Program-made: the position numbers and the translations under genes
Assembly: GCA_963699345.1 (NCBI GenBank)
Contig: CAVOTL010000007.1
Span: 620,001 to 684,000 of the forward strand
DNA: 64,000 bases
From: Bog-756 sp963699345
GTDB lineage: Bacteria; Actinomycetota; Acidimicrobiia; Acidimicrobiales; RAAP-2
Direction of reading: 5' to 3'
Part shown: positions 1 to 8,727 of the stretch, one piece after another
How positions within the stretch are numbered: position 1 is the first letter of the stretch
Layout of the letters: each line of letters opens with the position of its first letter
Notes under the pieces: model-generated
The model's input: the letters and a program-made list of their open reading frames with translations, nothing else
The model's database searches: none
Told to the model about the DNA's origin: nothing

Positions 1-426
1 GCCAGGGCTGATACCGGTGGCGTGGATCGACGACCCGCCGGCCACACAGGCCGCCTCGATGCGGTCGCGCACCTCGGCGTCCATGGAGCCGGGGTGGTGG
101 AACCCACCGGTGGTGGTCACCACGTTGACGCCCGAGCCGAGCAGGGCGCAGAGCACGTCGACGTCGTACCCCTGCTGCATGTAGAGGACGCAGTCGGGCG
201 CCAGCGCCAGGATCTCGTCGACGTCGGCGGTGGCGGCCACACCGACCGGGTCCGTCCCGCACAGCACTCCGGCGTCGCGGCCCACCTTGTCGGGGTCGGT
301 CACCCGCACCCCCACCAGCTCGAGCGACGGGTGCTCGATGACGGCCCGCAGGGAGCGGCTGCCGATGTTGCCGGTCGCCCACTGCACGACCCGGTACGGG
401 GGACGGCCCCCTTCCGCGACGGTCAC
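1..426 (-). CDS. DapB-like NAD(P)-binding reductase, N-terminal part (runs off window)
   Basis: The visible 142 residues begin VTVAEGGRPPYRVVQWATGN and form a Rossmann fold with the motif WATGNIGSRSLRAV near residues 16-29. This is typical of the actinobacterial dihydrodipicolinate-reductase-like (amine-dehydrogenase-like) oxidoreductases. The substrate is unknown; these proteins are usually not lysine-biosynthetic DapB. The GTG start overlaps the stop of the upstream lyase by four bases (GTGA), so it is the last visible gene of an operon starting at 3914. The C-terminal substrate domain lies outside the window. Confidence 0.8.
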   Translation of the reverse strand, partial: MTVAEGGRPPYRVVQWATGNIGSRSLRAVIEHPSLELVGVRVTDPDKVGRDAGVLCGTDPVGVAATADVDEILALAPDCVLYMQQGYDVDVLCALLGSGVNVVTTTGGFHHPGSMDAEVRDRIEAACVAGGSSIHATGISPG

Positions 427-1346
427 GATCCCTCCCGTTCGGCGGCCACCAGGCCGGCTTTGTGCAGCACGTTGGCCGCCAGTCGCATGTGGGCGGCGTC
501 CACCAGCCGCCCGTCACGCCCGATGGCCCCCACCCCGTCGGCCTCGGAGGCCCGGTACTCGGCGATCGACTCCTCGGCGTCACGGACCTCCGCCTCGGTG
601 GGGGCGAAGACCTCGTTGGCGATCGGGACCTGCCCGGGATGGATGGCCCACTTCCCGTCGTAGCCCAGCAGGCTGGCGTGTCCGGCGGCCCGACGGTAGC
701 CGTCGGGGTCCTGATAGGCGGGGTACGGCGCGTCGATGGCGTCGATGCCCGCGGCCCGGGCGGCGGCCAGGATCTGCACCCTCGCATGATGCCAGAAGTC
801 CCCGGGGTACTCCCCGACCGGATCGAAATTCCCGTCCACCCGCGCGTGCATCGAGGCGGACAGGTCGCCGGCGCCGAAGATGATGGCCTCCAGGCGATCG
901 CTGGCCCGGGCGATCTCGGCGGCGTTGGACAGTCCCTCCGCCTCTTCGATCAGCACCTCGAGGCCGATGCGCCGGGTCAGTCCCAACTTGGTCTCGAGCT
1001 GGGTGAGCAGGACGTCGAACCACCACACGTCACGGGCACGCCGGGCCTTGGGCACGATGATGACGTCCAGGGCATCGCGGGCCCCCGTCACCACCTCGAC
1101 CACGTCGCCGTAGCACCACGGCGTGTCGAGCCCGTTGACCCGGACGGCCCGCACCACCCGTCCCCAGTCCTGGCCGACCAGGGCGTTCACCGCGATGGCC
1201 CGGGCCGACTCCTTCACCACCGGAGCGCAGGCGTCCTCCAGGTCGAGGAAGACGAGGTCGGCCCCGGAGCTCGGGGCCTTGGCACACATGCGCTCGCTGC
1301 TGGCCGGGGTGGCCAGTTCGGAGCGACGGGCTCGGGGTTCGTACAC
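423..1346 (-). CDS. HpcH/HpaI-family CoA ester lyase (citrate lyase beta-like)
   Basis: A protein of about 307 residues of the citramalyl/malyl-CoA lyase family, which cleaves or forms C-C bonds in beta-hydroxyacyl-CoA esters. The N-terminus shows PRARRSELATPASSERM and the metal/substrate motif FLDLEDACAP. Further on come IEEAEGLSNA, FGAGDLSASM and the C-terminal AIHPGQV. GTG at 1346 was chosen because it sits just before the conserved PRxRRS start of the family, 32 bp after the CoA-transferase stop. A neighbouring CoA-transferase and flavin monooxygenase suggest degradation of an acyl-CoA intermediate; the exact substrate is not deducible. Confidence 0.85.
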   Translation of the reverse strand: MYEPRARRSELATPASSERMCAKAPSSGADLVFLDLEDACAPVVKESARAIAVNALVGQDWGRVVRAVRVNGLDTPWCYGDVVEVVTGARDALDVIIVPKARRARDVWWFDVLLTQLETKLGLTRRIGLEVLIEEAEGLSNAAEIARASDRLEAIIFGAGDLSASMHARVDGNFDPVGEYPGDFWHHARVQILAAARAAGIDAIDAPYPAYQDPDGYRRAAGHASLLGYDGKWAIHPGQVPIANEVFAPTEAEVRDAEESIAEYRASEADGVGAIGRDGRLVDAAHMRLAANVLHKAGLVAAEREGS

Positions 1347-1378
1347 GGGTGCCTCCGGGGTGCGCGGTCGGGCGATGG

Positions 1379-2581
1379 TCAGATCACACCGTCCGCCCGG
1401 AGGGCGGCGATGCGGTCGGCGGTGAGTCCGAGGAGCCCACCGTAGACGGCGTCGTTCTCGGCGCCGAGGTCCTCTCCCAGGTGGTCGATCCGACCCGGGG
1501 TCTCGGACAGGACGGCCAACGGTGCCTGGACCCGGACGGATCCGAGGTCGGGGTCCTCGACGCCGCGGAACGTCCCCCGGGCCACGAGGTGCTCGTCGGC
1601 CAGGAGCTGGGCGGCGTCGTAGACCGGGGCCGCCGCCACCTCGGCGGCGAGGAACTCCCCCATCGCCTCGTCGAGGGTGCGCGCCGCCACCCACTCGGCC
1701 ACCAGGGCGTCGATCTCGGTCCCCCGCGCCTGACGGCCGAGGGGTTCGGTGTAGTCGGGATCCTCCGCCAGGTCCGGACGTCCGATGCAGCGGAACACCC
1801 GCACGACGATGTTGGCCGACGCGCTCGAGATGGCCAGCCACTTGTCGTCGGCCGTCCGGTAGGCGTTGCGGGGCGCACTGGCCGGGAGGTGGTTCCCCAC
1901 CCGTCCGGCCACCGTGCCCAGCTGGTCGTAGGCCAGGGTCGACGACTCGATGAGGCGGGCCAGCGGCTCGACCAGGTTCACGTCGACGAGCTGGCCGGTA
2001 CCGCCACGCAGGTCGCGGTGGTAGAGGGCCATCATCACCGCCCAGGTCGCCGCCTGGGCGGCCACCCCGTCGGCCAGCATGAACGGGGGGAGCGTCGGCG
2101 GCCCGTCGGGCTGGCCGACCACCTGGGCGAATCCGCTCATGGCCTCGGCCAGGGTGCCGAACCCCGGTCGGTCGCTGGCCGGACCCCCGCGTCCGTAGCC
2201 GCTCACGTGGAGCATGACCAGCTGCGGGTGCCGCGCGTGGACGGACTCGTAGTCGAGGCCCCAGCGCGCCAACGCGCTCGGTCGGTTGCCCACCACGAGG
2301 ACGTCGGTCACGTCGAGGAGCTGGTGGAAGAGCTCCTGGCCCTCGGTCCGGCGCAGGTCGAGGGTCACGCAGCGCTTGTTGCGGCTGACGCTCTTCCACA
2401 CGAGGCCGATGCCGTCCTTGGCCGGGCCCCAGGTCCGCAACGGGTCCCCGGAGCCGGGCTGCTCGACCTTCACGACCTCGGCGCCGAACTCGCCGAGCAT
2501 GGTCGCCACCATGGGCCCGGCCACGAGGGTGGCGGCGTCGACGACCCGCAACCCGGTGAGGGGACCCACGGCGTCAGCCAC
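1379..2581 (-). CDS. CaiB/BaiF-family (type III) CoA-transferase
   Basis: A 400-residue type III CoA-transferase moving CoA between acids. It begins near LTGLRVVDAATLVAGPM, keeps the GAEVVKVEQPGSGDPLR nucleotide-loop region, and has the expected catalytic Asp in MLADGVAAQAATW. The rest of the fold follows (GTGQLVDVNLVEPLARL). GTG at 2581 overlaps the end of the upstream monooxygenase by 8 bp; GTG at 2587 is an alternative. Co-transcription with the lyase downstream suggests it activates the acid that the lyase then cleaves (inference). Confidence 0.9.
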   Translation of the reverse strand: MADAVGPLTGLRVVDAATLVAGPMVATMLGEFGAEVVKVEQPGSGDPLRTWGPAKDGIGLVWKSVSRNKRCVTLDLRRTEGQELFHQLLDVTDVLVVGNRPSALARWGLDYESVHARHPQLVMLHVSGYGRGGPASDRPGFGTLAEAMSGFAQVVGQPDGPPTLPPFMLADGVAAQAATWAVMMALYHRDLRGGTGQLVDVNLVEPLARLIESSTLAYDQLGTVAGRVGNHLPASAPRNAYRTADDKWLAISSASANIVVRVFRCIGRPDLAEDPDYTEPLGRQARGTEIDALVAEWVAARTLDEAMGEFLAAEVAAAPVYDAAQLLADEHLVARGTFRGVEDPDLGSVRVQAPLAVLSETPGRIDHLGEDLGAENDAVYGGLLGLTADRIAALRADGVI

Positions 2582-3914
2582 GGGCACTGCACTCGGGCCG
2601 GGCGAGTCCCAGGTTGTCGCGGAGGGTGCCCCCCGTGTAGCGGTCGCGGAACACGCCGCGCTTCTGGAGCTCGGGTACGACCAGCCGCACCACGTCCTCG
2701 TAGGCACCGGGGCTGTGGGTGGCGGCGATCACGAAGCCGTCACAGGCGTCGGAGTCGAACCACTCCTCCATCTGGTCGGCCACGTCGGGTCCCGTACCGA
2801 CGAACCGGGGGCCCTGCAGCAGCGTGGCGCGATGGCCGGCCAGGTCGGCCAGCGTGATCGTGCCGCCGATGTGGGCCCGCAGGTTCTGGACCAGACCACG
2901 GATGCCCGACACCGACTCGATCAACTCGTCGGTGATGGGCGTGTCGAGGGCCATGCCCGAGAAGTCGTGGTTCATCAGCTCGGACAGCAGCGTCAGGGAC
3001 GCCATCGGGTCCACCAGGTCGTTCAGGAACATCTGTTCGCGCTCCTGGGCCTGGGCCGTCGACTCCCCGAGCACGGTGTACGCCATGGGCAGCATCTTGA
3101 CCGAATCCGGGTCCCGTCCGCCTTCTGCGATGCGCTCCTTCTGGTCCCGGTAGTGGGAACGGGCCACGTCGATGCTCGGGTCGCCGGTGAAGATGACCTC
3201 CGCCCACCGGGCCGCGAAGTCGCGTCCCCGCCCCGACGAACCGGCCTGGAGGAGCACCGGTCGGCCCTGCGGCGTGCGGGGCACGGTGAGCGGTCCCCGC
3301 ACCTTCAGCCACTCGCCCTCGTAGTTGAGCTCGTGGACCTTGTCGGGGTCGGCGAAGAGACCGGCCGCCCGGTCGAGGATCAGCGCGTCGTCCTCCCACG
3401 AGTCCCACAGTCCGGTGGTGGCCTCGAGGAACTCGTCGGCCCGGTCGTAGCGCGCGTCGTGGGCCAGCACCTGGTCGACGCCGTAGTTCTGGGCCTCGCT
3501 GTCGTTGACCGACGTGACCACGTTCCAGGCCGCCCGGCCGCCGGTGAGGTGGTCCAGGGTGGCGAAAGTGCGGGCCACGTGGAACGGCGAGTAGTACGTG
3601 GTCGAGTACGTCGCTCCGAGGCCGATCGACCGGGTGACGCCGGCGATGACCCCGAGCACGATGCTGAGGTCGAGCTTGACCGGACGGGCGCCGTGGCGGA
3701 CCGCCTCCTCCACCGAACCGCCGTAGATCGAGGGCATGGCGAGGCGGTCGTCGAAGAACATCATGTCGAAGCAGCCCTCTTCGAGGGTGCGTCCCAACTT
3801 CTCGTAGTAGCTGGCCGTGAGGAACCCGTGCTCGGTGGCGGGATGGCGCCACGACCCGGCGTAGACGGTGGCGTTGCCCGCCTGCATGAACCCCACCAGG
3901 GACATCTGCTTCAT
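2574..3914 (-). CDS. NtaA/SnaA/DszA-family flavin-dependent monooxygenase (LLM class)
   Basis: 446 residues with the luciferase-like TIM-barrel pattern of the nitrilotriacetate monooxygenase group: GFMQAGNATVYAGSWRHP at the start, FDMMFFDDRLAMP, GATYSTTYYSPFHVARTFATL, GRAAWNVVTSVND and LLQAGSSGRGRDFAA. Such enzymes use FMNH2 from a separate reductase to oxidise amines, sulfur compounds or alkanes. ATG at 3914 is favoured over upstream in-frame codons because the family motif follows directly. It is the first gene of the operon and is divergent from gntR, which probably controls it. Confidence 0.9.
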   Translation of the reverse strand: MKQMSLVGFMQAGNATVYAGSWRHPATEHGFLTASYYEKLGRTLEEGCFDMMFFDDRLAMPSIYGGSVEEAVRHGARPVKLDLSIVLGVIAGVTRSIGLGATYSTTYYSPFHVARTFATLDHLTGGRAAWNVVTSVNDSEAQNYGVDQVLAHDARYDRADEFLEATTGLWDSWEDDALILDRAAGLFADPDKVHELNYEGEWLKVRGPLTVPRTPQGRPVLLQAGSSGRGRDFAARWAEVIFTGDPSIDVARSHYRDQKERIAEGGRDPDSVKMLPMAYTVLGESTAQAQEREQMFLNDLVDPMASLTLLSELMNHDFSGMALDTPITDELIESVSGIRGLVQNLRAHIGGTITLADLAGHRATLLQGPRFVGTGPDVADQMEEWFDSDACDGFVIAATHSPGAYEDVVRLVVPELQKRGVFRDRYTGGTLRDNLGLARPECSARG

Positions 3915-3942
3915 CCTGACCACCTGCTCCCGTGTCTGGTCG

Positions 3943-3971
3943 TTGACTGCGACCCGGTTGTGAAATATAGA
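3943..3971 (+). promoter_or_regulatory. SigA-type promoter for the GntR gene, probably leaderless
   Basis: TTGACT (3943-3948), a 17-bp spacer and TATAGA (3966-3971, within the AT-rich stretch AAATATAGAATG) match a housekeeping promoter. Initiation 7-8 bp downstream would fall on or next to the ATG at 3979, so the transcript would be nearly leaderless. The only other AT-rich element in this GC-rich intergenic stretch is AGAATGTGATATG (3969-3981), which overlaps the -10 box and the start codon and could be an autoregulatory site. Confidence 0.6.
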
Positions 3972-3978
3972 ATGTGAT

Positions 3979-4644
3979 ATGTCAGATTTCAAGCCGATCG
4001 GGGGAACGGTGCGCTCCCGCGCCGCGCACGAGCTGCGGGACCGGGTGCTGACCGGGCGGCTGCAGCCCGGCGACCGCCTGGACCTCGACGAGGTGGCGGA
4101 CGAGTTCGGCACCAGTCGGACCCCGGTGCGCGAGGCGCTCCTCCAGCTGTCCTACGAGGGTCTCGTGACCGTCACCCCGCGCAGCGGCATCACGGTGGTG
4201 GGCCTCTCCCCCGAGGACGCCGTCGACAACTTCGCCGTCCTGGCCGCCCTCGCCGGCAAGGCCGCCGAGTGGGCCACGTCGCGGATCACCGCGGCCCAGC
4301 TCGACGAGCTGCACCTCCTGGCCGACGCCGTGGACGAGGGCCCGGACGTGGTCGACGCCAACCGCCGGTTCCACCGTGCCGTCAACCTCGCCGCCGGTTC
4401 GCCCCGCCTGCTGACCTACCTCCGCCAGGCCGTACGGGTCGTGCCCGCCAGCTACTTCGCCCTCTTCCCCGAACAGGGTCGCCGGAGCCGGGCCGAGCAC
4501 GCGGCCCTGCTCGACGCCATCGCCCGTGGCGACGGGGCGGGCGCCCGCACGATCGCCGAGGCCCACGTCCTCGACGCCGGCGCCGCCCTGGGCGACTGGA
4601 TGCGGACGAACACCGTCCCCGACGGGACGTCCGCCGCCTCCTGA
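3979..4644 (+). CDS. GntR/FadR-subfamily transcriptional regulator
   Basis: 221 residues. The N-terminal winged helix carries the family signature LQPGDRLDLDEVADEFG followed by SRTPVREALLQLSYEGLV (about residues 26-60). The C-terminal part is an all-helical FCD ligand domain (NRRFHRAVNLAAGSPRL, EHAALLDAIARGDGAGA). FCD regulators normally sense organic acids or acyl-CoAs. It is divergently transcribed from the monooxygenase-transferase-lyase operon, its likely target. The ATG lies 7 bp past the -10 box, with no ribosome site in front. Confidence 0.93.
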   Translation: MSDFKPIGGTVRSRAAHELRDRVLTGRLQPGDRLDLDEVADEFGTSRTPVREALLQLSYEGLVTVTPRSGITVVGLSPEDAVDNFAVLAALAGKAAEWATSRITAAQLDELHLLADAVDEGPDVVDANRRFHRAVNLAAGSPRLLTYLRQAVRVVPASYFALFPEQGRRSRAEHAALLDAIARGDGAGARTIAEAHVLDAGAALGDWMRTNTVPDGTSAAS

Positions 4645-4679
4645 CCGAGGGCCGGGTGCGACCGCCCCCACCGGAGCGG

Positions 4680-5981
4680 TCAGCGCTGTTCGGCCGCCAC
4701 CGCCCGACGGGCCCGGGTCCGGAATCCCTCGAGTTTCTCGTCCGGGGTGCGCACCCGGGTGCTGCGCGACATGGTCGAGACGTCGTGGCCGGCGGCCTTC
4801 GCCCGCAGGGCGCCGACCGTCGACTCCGCCTTGGGCAGGTGGGAGAAGGGGTCGAAGGAGTACCACCGCATGGCGTTCTCGTGCGTCATCTTGGCGATGT
4901 CGGCGTCCGACACGTCATTCGCCGCGAAGACCGCGTACAACTCCTCGGGGGCGGTGGGCCACATCGAGTCGCTGTGGGGGTAGTCGGCCTCCCACGCCAT
5001 GTTGTCGACGCCGATCCGGTCGCGCAGCTCCACGCCGACCGGGTCACTGATGAAACAGGTCAGGAAGTGCTCACGGAACACCTCGGAGGGCAGGCGGCCA
5101 CCGAAGTCCTGGAGGGTCCAGGCGTGATGCATCTCGAAGGTCCGGTCCACCCGGTCGAGGAAGTACGGGATCCAGCCCGTGCCTCCCTCGGACAGGGCCA
5201 CCCGCAGGTCCGGGAAGTTCTTCAGCACCCGCGACCACAGCAGATCGGCCGCCGCCGACTGGATGTTCATGGGCTGGAGGGTGATCATGACGTCGGGCGG
5301 CGAGTCCACGGCCGGTATCGACAGCCGGCCCGACGAGCCGAGGTGGATCGACAGGACGGTGGCGGTGTCGCAGCAGGCGCGCCACACCGGGTCCCAGTAC
5401 TCGTCGTGGAAGCTGGGATAGCCGAGCGCGGCGGGGTTCTCGGTGAAGCTCAGCGAGTGGCAGCCCTTGGCTGCCGTGCGGCGGATCTCGGCCGCGGTCT
5501 GTTCGGGATCCCAGATGACCGGCACGGCCATCGGGATGAACCGCCCCGGGTAGGCGCCGCACCACTCGTCGATGTGCCAGTCGTTGTAGGCCCGCACCAG
5601 GGCGAGCGACAGGTCGGGATCCTCGGACGCGAACACCCGGGCCGTGAAGGTCGGGAACGACGGGAAGTTCATCGACGCCAGCACGCCACCGGCGTCCATG
5701 TCCTTGACCCGTTCGTGGACGTCGTAACAGCCGGGACGCACCTCGTCGAGGCTCTGGGGCTCCAGTCCGTACTCCTCCCGGGGCCGGCCGGCCACCGCGT
5801 TGAGGGCCGCCGTCTCCATCACCACCGAACCGAAGGTCCAGACGTCGGATCCCTCGTCGTTGCGCACCAGCCGGGGCGCGCGGTCGAGGTAGGCGGGATC
5901 GAGGTGGTGGACGAAGATGTCCGGGGGCTCGATGATGTGGTCGTCGACGCTGATCAGGACGAGATCGTTGAGTTCGGGCAT
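4680..5981 (-). CDS. Amidohydrolase-2 family metal-dependent hydrolase
   Basis: 433 residues of the amidohydrolase_2 (ACMSD/LigW-like) family, which hydrolyses or decarboxylates aromatic or cyclic acids. Near the N-terminus is ISVDDHIIEPPDIF, the usual variant of the first metal motif. It is followed by DMDAGGVLASMNFPSFP, the metal-ligand His in LSIHLGSSG, and the late Asp in WEADYPHSDSMWP. This subgroup is abundant in actinobacterial aromatic and steroid degradation clusters. The downstream ATG 5981 has GAGAGGTGCC before it. A GATAAT box and the recurring dyad lie 12-26 bp upstream. Confidence 0.9.
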   Translation of the reverse strand: MPELNDLVLISVDDHIIEPPDIFVHHLDPAYLDRAPRLVRNDEGSDVWTFGSVVMETAALNAVAGRPREEYGLEPQSLDEVRPGCYDVHERVKDMDAGGVLASMNFPSFPTFTARVFASEDPDLSLALVRAYNDWHIDEWCGAYPGRFIPMAVPVIWDPEQTAAEIRRTAAKGCHSLSFTENPAALGYPSFHDEYWDPVWRACCDTATVLSIHLGSSGRLSIPAVDSPPDVMITLQPMNIQSAAADLLWSRVLKNFPDLRVALSEGGTGWIPYFLDRVDRTFEMHHAWTLQDFGGRLPSEVFREHFLTCFISDPVGVELRDRIGVDNMAWEADYPHSDSMWPTAPEELYAVFAANDVSDADIAKMTHENAMRWYSFDPFSHLPKAESTVGALRAKAAGHDVSTMSRSTRVRTPDEKLEGFRTRARRAVAAEQR

Positions 5982-5992
5982 GGCACCTCTCC

Positions 5993-6007
5993 GAGAATCT
6001 GATTATC
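5993..6007 (-). promoter_or_regulatory. GATAAT -10 box / half-conserved dyad before amidohydrolase
   Basis: On the minus strand the sequence reads GATAATCAGATTCTC. GATAAT can serve as a -10 hexamer for the amidohydrolase gene. The same 15 bp fit the dyad AGAAT-CTG-ATTAT seen in related form before other operons of the window (7251, 11455, 13236, 23534). A short AGGT-AGA-ACCT repeat follows at 6012-6022. Confidence 0.4.
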
Positions 6008-6089
6008 GCTGAGGTAGAACCTATCTGCCCCGCCGACCCGGCGGGTCCCGGTCGCCGACGGCGGCCACCGCGGCCGGACCCGTCGGGGC

Positions 6090-7160
6090 TCAGAGCTGCT
6101 CGTACTCGATCCGCAGCACGGCGCTGGTGGGCACCGACTGACAGGTGAGCACCCATCCCTCGGCCACCTCGTCCGGGGTCAGGGCGTTGTTGACCCGCAT
6201 CGCCACCGACCCCTCGTGCACGAGGGCCATACAGGTGGCGCAGCTGCCCGCCTCGCAGGAGTACGGGGCGGCCAGGCCGGCCCGGCGGGCGGTCTCGAGG
6301 ACCGTGTCGCCGGCGTGGTAGGGCACCTCGTGGCGGCGGCCCTGGAGGTGCAGCACCAGCGACTCCGGCACGGCCGTTCCGGTGGCCGTCACCCCCTCAC
6401 CCGCGTCGATGGCCGCGGCGGCCGGATCCGGGGTCTCGAAGCGCTCGATGTGGATGTCGGCCGGGTCCACCCCGGCACCGAGCAGGGTCGTCTCCACCAG
6501 GGCCATGAACGGTCCGGGTCCGCACACGAAGTACTCGCCCCCGACGTCGTCCCCCACCACGTCCGCCACGGCCTCCGGTGACGGGTAGCCGCTCACCGAG
6601 TCGAAGTGGTGGTGCACCGTGCACCGTTCCGGCCGACGGGCCGCCAGGTCGGCCAGGACGTCTCCGAAGATCACCGAACCGGGCTCCCGGTTGGCGTACA
6701 GCAGGCGCACCGGCCGGTCGGTCGAGGACAGCGTCCGCTTGGCGATGGACAGCACCGGCGTGATCCCGCTGCCTCCACAGAAGGCCACGACGGGGCGTCG
6801 GTCGTCCCCGTCCGCCAGGCAGAAGGCACCCGAGGGGGGCGAGGTGTCGACGATGTCACCCACCGCGACGGCGTCGTTGAACCAGTTGGAGACCGCTCCC
6901 CCCGGCACCCGCTTGACGGTCACGGTCAGGTCGGGGTCGGTGTCGGGGGCGCTCGACATCGAGTAGCACCGGAACAGCTCCTCGCCCGCCAGCCGCACCC
7001 GGAACGTGCAGAACTGCCCCGGCCGGTACCGGTACGTCGACTCCAGTCCGGGGGGGACGTCGAGCACGAACGACCGGGTGTCGGCCGTCTCCTGCACTAT
7101 GTGCTTGACGCGTAACGGGTGGAAGGCGTGGCGGCGCGCCACGTCCTCGACCTCAGCCAC
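6090..7160 (-). CDS. KshB/PaaE-type NADH:2Fe-2S oxygenase reductase
   Basis: 356 residues with three modules in order: an FAD-binding beta-barrel with RCYSMSS (residues 64-70), an NAD domain with FCGGSGITP (about 128-135) and YFVCGPGPFM, and a C-terminal plant-type ferredoxin with YSCEAGSCATCMALV and a later single Cys (WVLTCQS). This order is that of reductases feeding electrons to Rieske oxygenases such as 3-ketosteroid 9-hydroxylase (KshB) or to phenylacetyl-CoA epoxidase (PaaE). The Rieske oxygenase at 10106-11398 is the obvious partner. GTG start. Confidence 0.9.
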   Translation of the reverse strand: MAEVEDVARRHAFHPLRVKHIVQETADTRSFVLDVPPGLESTYRYRPGQFCTFRVRLAGEELFRCYSMSSAPDTDPDLTVTVKRVPGGAVSNWFNDAVAVGDIVDTSPPSGAFCLADGDDRRPVVAFCGGSGITPVLSIAKRTLSSTDRPVRLLYANREPGSVIFGDVLADLAARRPERCTVHHHFDSVSGYPSPEAVADVVGDDVGGEYFVCGPGPFMALVETTLLGAGVDPADIHIERFETPDPAAAAIDAGEGVTATGTAVPESLVLHLQGRRHEVPYHAGDTVLETARRAGLAAPYSCEAGSCATCMALVHEGSVAMRVNNALTPDEVAEGWVLTCQSVPTSAVLRIEYEQL

Positions 7161-7250
7161 GGGCGACAGGGGCCGTCAGGGGCGCCGATGTGGATGTCGG
7201 CACGGTAGGGGCGGACACGGCCGTCACCCGACCGACCCTACCAGCGATCC

Positions 7251-7267
7251 CGAGAACTGCGTTCTCG
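7251..7267. promoter_or_regulatory. Perfect 17-bp palindrome, putative operator
   Basis: CGAGAAC-TGC-GTTCTCG is a perfect 7+3+7 inverted repeat in the 250-bp divergent region between the reductase and the second amidohydrolase. It is the best copy of the RGAAY-N3-RTTCY element that recurs in this window. A TetR-type dimer is the most likely binder (inference). Confidence 0.6.
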
Positions 7268-7360
7268 CTTTCGGCACCACGAGGGCCGAGGCGGGAGCCG
7301 TCCCCCCGGGTCAGGTCCCGCCCGGGAGGACGGCCTACGGTAACGTCGGTCGCGGATTCC

Positions 7361-7373
7361 GGAACGCCGTTCG
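7361..7373. promoter_or_regulatory. Second copy of the dyad upstream of amidohydrolase
   Basis: GGAAC-GCC-GTTCG has perfect GAAC/GTTC arms with the same 3-bp spacing as the palindrome 94 bp upstream. It lies 38 bp before the amidohydrolase ATG, a position that would block transcription or early elongation. Confidence 0.4.
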
Positions 7374-7410
7374 CGCGCCTCCGGAAGCGCGCACCGCCCA
7401 AGGAGCAGCC

Positions 7411-8667
7411 ATGGCCCGAACCCGAACCCCGAAGCCGCCCGTCCACCTGACGAGCGCCCGCATGCTCGATCCGGACGGCGAGCGCCTGGTGCAGCCGGGC
7501 AGTCTGCTCGTCCACGAGGGCCGCATCACCGAGGTCTCCCCCACCTCGGTCCCCGACGACGCCACGACGCTCGACCTGGGGGACGTCACGATGCTGCCCG
7601 GACTGATGGACATGGAGGTGAACCTGGCCATGGGTGGCTCCCACCACGCCAGTCCCCTCGTCCCGGTCCAGGAGGATCCGGCCATGAAGACCCTGCGCGG
7701 CGCCGCCAACGCCCGCCGGACGCTCCGGGCCGGATTCACCACGGTGCGCAACCTGGGCCTCTTCGTCCAGACCGGCGGCCTGCTCCTCGACGTGGCCCTC
7801 ATGACAGCCATCGACCGGGGGTGGGTGGACGGTCCGCGCATCGTGCCGGCCGGCCACGCCATCAGCCCCACCGGCGGCCATCTGGACCCGACCATGTTCC
7901 AGGCCTACGCCCCCCACGTGCTGCCCCTGACGGTGGAGGAGGGGATCGCCGACGGCGTCGCCGAGGTGCGCAAGGCGGCCCGCTACCAGATCAAGTACGG
8001 GGCCCGGGTCATCAAGGTCAGCGCGTCGGGCGGGGTGATGTCACACACCGGTCCCGCCGGGGCACGTCAGTACTCGACCGAGGAGCTCGAGGCCATCGTG
8101 GACGAAGCGCACCGGGCCGGCCTCAAGGTGGCGGCGCACTGCCATGGGGACGAGGCGGTCCGCACGGCCATCGAGTGCGGCATCGACTGCATCGAGCACG
8201 GGTCGCTGATGACCGACGACACCATCGACCTCATGGTCGACCGGGGCACCTTCCTGGTGGCCACCACCTACCTCGCCGACGGCATGGACACCTCCCACGC
8301 CGCCCCCGAACTCCAGGCCAAGGCGGCCGAGGTCTTCCCCCGGGCGCGCCAGACCATCTCCCACGCCATCGAGCGCGGCGCCCGGATCGCGTGCGGATCC
8401 GACGCCCCCGCCATCCCGCACGGACGGAACGCCAAGGAGCTCGTGGCCCTGGTCGACCGCGGGATGACGCCGACCCAGGCCATCCGGGCCGCCACCGTGG
8501 TGGCCGCCGAGCTGATCGACGTCGACGATCGCGGTCGCCTGGCCGAGGGGCTCCTGGCCGACATCATCGCCGTACCCGGTGACCCCCTGTCCGACATCAC
8601 CATGACCGAGTCGGTGTGCTTCGTGATGAAGGGCGGCGAGGTCTACCGCGACGACACGTCCGGGTAG
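7411..8667 (+). CDS. Amidohydrolase family protein (imidazolonepropionase/prolidase-like) lacking the HxH motif
   Basis: 418 residues of the COG1228-type amidohydrolase fold. Visible ligands are the lysine in ARVIKVSASGGVMS, the histidines of VAAHCHGDEAV and CIEHGSLMTDD, and the Asp of CGSDAPAIPHG. The usual first metal motif DxHxH after PGLxD is replaced by LPGLMDMEVNLAMGG, so one metal site is changed or lost. Activity could be hydrolysis of a cyclic amide or lactone, but no substrate can be named. ATG 7411 has AGGAG 6 bp upstream. Codons before it in the same frame have no family similarity. Confidence 0.85.
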   Translation: MARTRTPKPPVHLTSARMLDPDGERLVQPGSLLVHEGRITEVSPTSVPDDATTLDLGDVTMLPGLMDMEVNLAMGGSHHASPLVPVQEDPAMKTLRGAANARRTLRAGFTTVRNLGLFVQTGGLLLDVALMTAIDRGWVDGPRIVPAGHAISPTGGHLDPTMFQAYAPHVLPLTVEEGIADGVAEVRKAARYQIKYGARVIKVSASGGVMSHTGPAGARQYSTEELEAIVDEAHRAGLKVAAHCHGDEAVRTAIECGIDCIEHGSLMTDDTIDLMVDRGTFLVATTYLADGMDTSHAAPELQAKAAEVFPRARQTISHAIERGARIACGSDAPAIPHGRNAKELVALVDRGMTPTQAIRAATVVAAELIDVDDRGRLAEGLLADIIAVPGDPLSDITMTESVCFVMKGGEVYRDDTSG

Positions 8668-8727
8668 CGACGCCCCACCCGGGTGACGTCCTCGTCCCGG
8701 TCAGGGCCGAGGCTGGGGTGAACGGCG

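Noticed and set aside
7247..7270. KstR operator
   Set aside because: The palindrome resembles KstR sites (AAC-N2-GTT) but has a 3-bp spacer, and no gene here can be identified as KstR. Kept as an unassigned dyad.
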